From assembly GCF_943734655.1 (NCBI RefSeq), contig NC_071355.1:13744768-13808767 (forward strand): a stretch of DNA of 64,000 nucleotides, written 5' to 3'. Numbering within the stretch: position 1 is the stretch's first letter; each line of letters opens with the position of its first letter. Source of the stretch: Sabethes cyaneus (taxonomy: Eukaryota > Arthropoda > Insecta > Diptera > Culicidae). Positions 63,735 through 64,000 of this stretch are shown here, piece by piece. The notes under the pieces are model-generated. The model was not told the DNA's origin. It saw nothing but the letters and a program-made list of their open reading frames with translations, and did not search any database. The position numbers and the translations under genes were made by a program.

Positions 63735-64000
63735 AAAAACTTTTTTAAATATTTGTAATGGCCAAATAAAAAAAAAACAAAAAATGAGTTGAAAATAATA
63801 CAAACGACAAAAACAAAACGAGTGAAACAGATGGAAAATTTAAAATCAAACGATAGGTAACGGAGGGTTACAAATAACCGGAATAAAATGCAAAAAATGA
63901 AGCAAGAAATAGAGGAAAAACGCAGAAGTAAGGGCAAAGAAAGTACCATGTAAAGTGAACATGGGGAAGCAAAAATGGAAAAATCGAAGACAACAGAGAC
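63735..64000. repeat. Large tandem repeat T, copy 2 (cut by window end)
   Basis: Matches 62,736-63,015 through GAGTGAAACAGATGGAAAAT, gggttacaaataaccgg and aaaatggaaaaatcgaag. The window ends inside the unit. Confidence 0.6.

Overview
This window is insect genomic DNA, most likely from an Anopheles mosquito. The main clue is at least seven degenerate copies of a tRNA-derived SINE whose body and pol III boxes match what I remember of SINE200 from Anopheles gambiae. Decayed CR1-like, LOA-like, RTE-like and BEL/Pao retroelements, Helitron-like ends and many small TIR elements (MITEs) fit the same source. I found no intact host protein-coding gene, rRNA or tRNA gene, and nothing bacterial. Nearly all open frames are chance or low-complexity frames. 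The coding signals I trust are transposon remnants.

The window alternates between two kinds of DNA. AT-rich, transposon-dense blocks lie at about 1-6,300, 9,450-18,550, 23,330-35,320, 45,080-57,360 and 59,530-64,000. Between them are four GC-richer islands full of microsatellites, in which I recognise no transposon: about 6,310-9,450, 18,560-23,330, 35,330-45,070 and 57,360-59,520. The islands look like single-copy intergenic or intronic DNA, possibly regulatory. Island three carries a 9-bp-period array of ten TTGACAG motifs, a perfect 17-bp GC-rich hairpin and a full CRE octamer.

The transposon blocks are layered. (1) At 30,480-35,320 a BEL/Pao integrase remnant abuts a 5'-truncated LOA-like LINE. 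That LINE carries a small TIR element at an internal deletion and is split by a 1.56-kb CR1-like LINE with the best-preserved reverse transcriptase here (500-codon frame). (2) At 53,930-56,330 a decayed CR1-like RT is split by a 99-bp palindromic MITE, a dispersed repeat and a fold-back element, which is itself split by a 585-bp TIR element. (3) At 23,880-25,845 and 48,300-54,110 lie duplicated segments in which one copy carries insertions the other lacks, so some insertion sites can be read inside the window.

Tandem arrays include a ~143-bp repeat (13,262-14,960, probably inside a Helitron-like element), a 94-102-bp repeat (60,380-60,700), an 18-bp repeat open on both strands (63,112-63,540), and a degenerate dinucleotide-like mix of TTGAATTTGGAC units scattered from 46,840 to 62,230. 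All translations and alignments were made by eye. Family names for decayed elements are inferences, and boundaries are approximate unless a TIR or direct repeat defines them.
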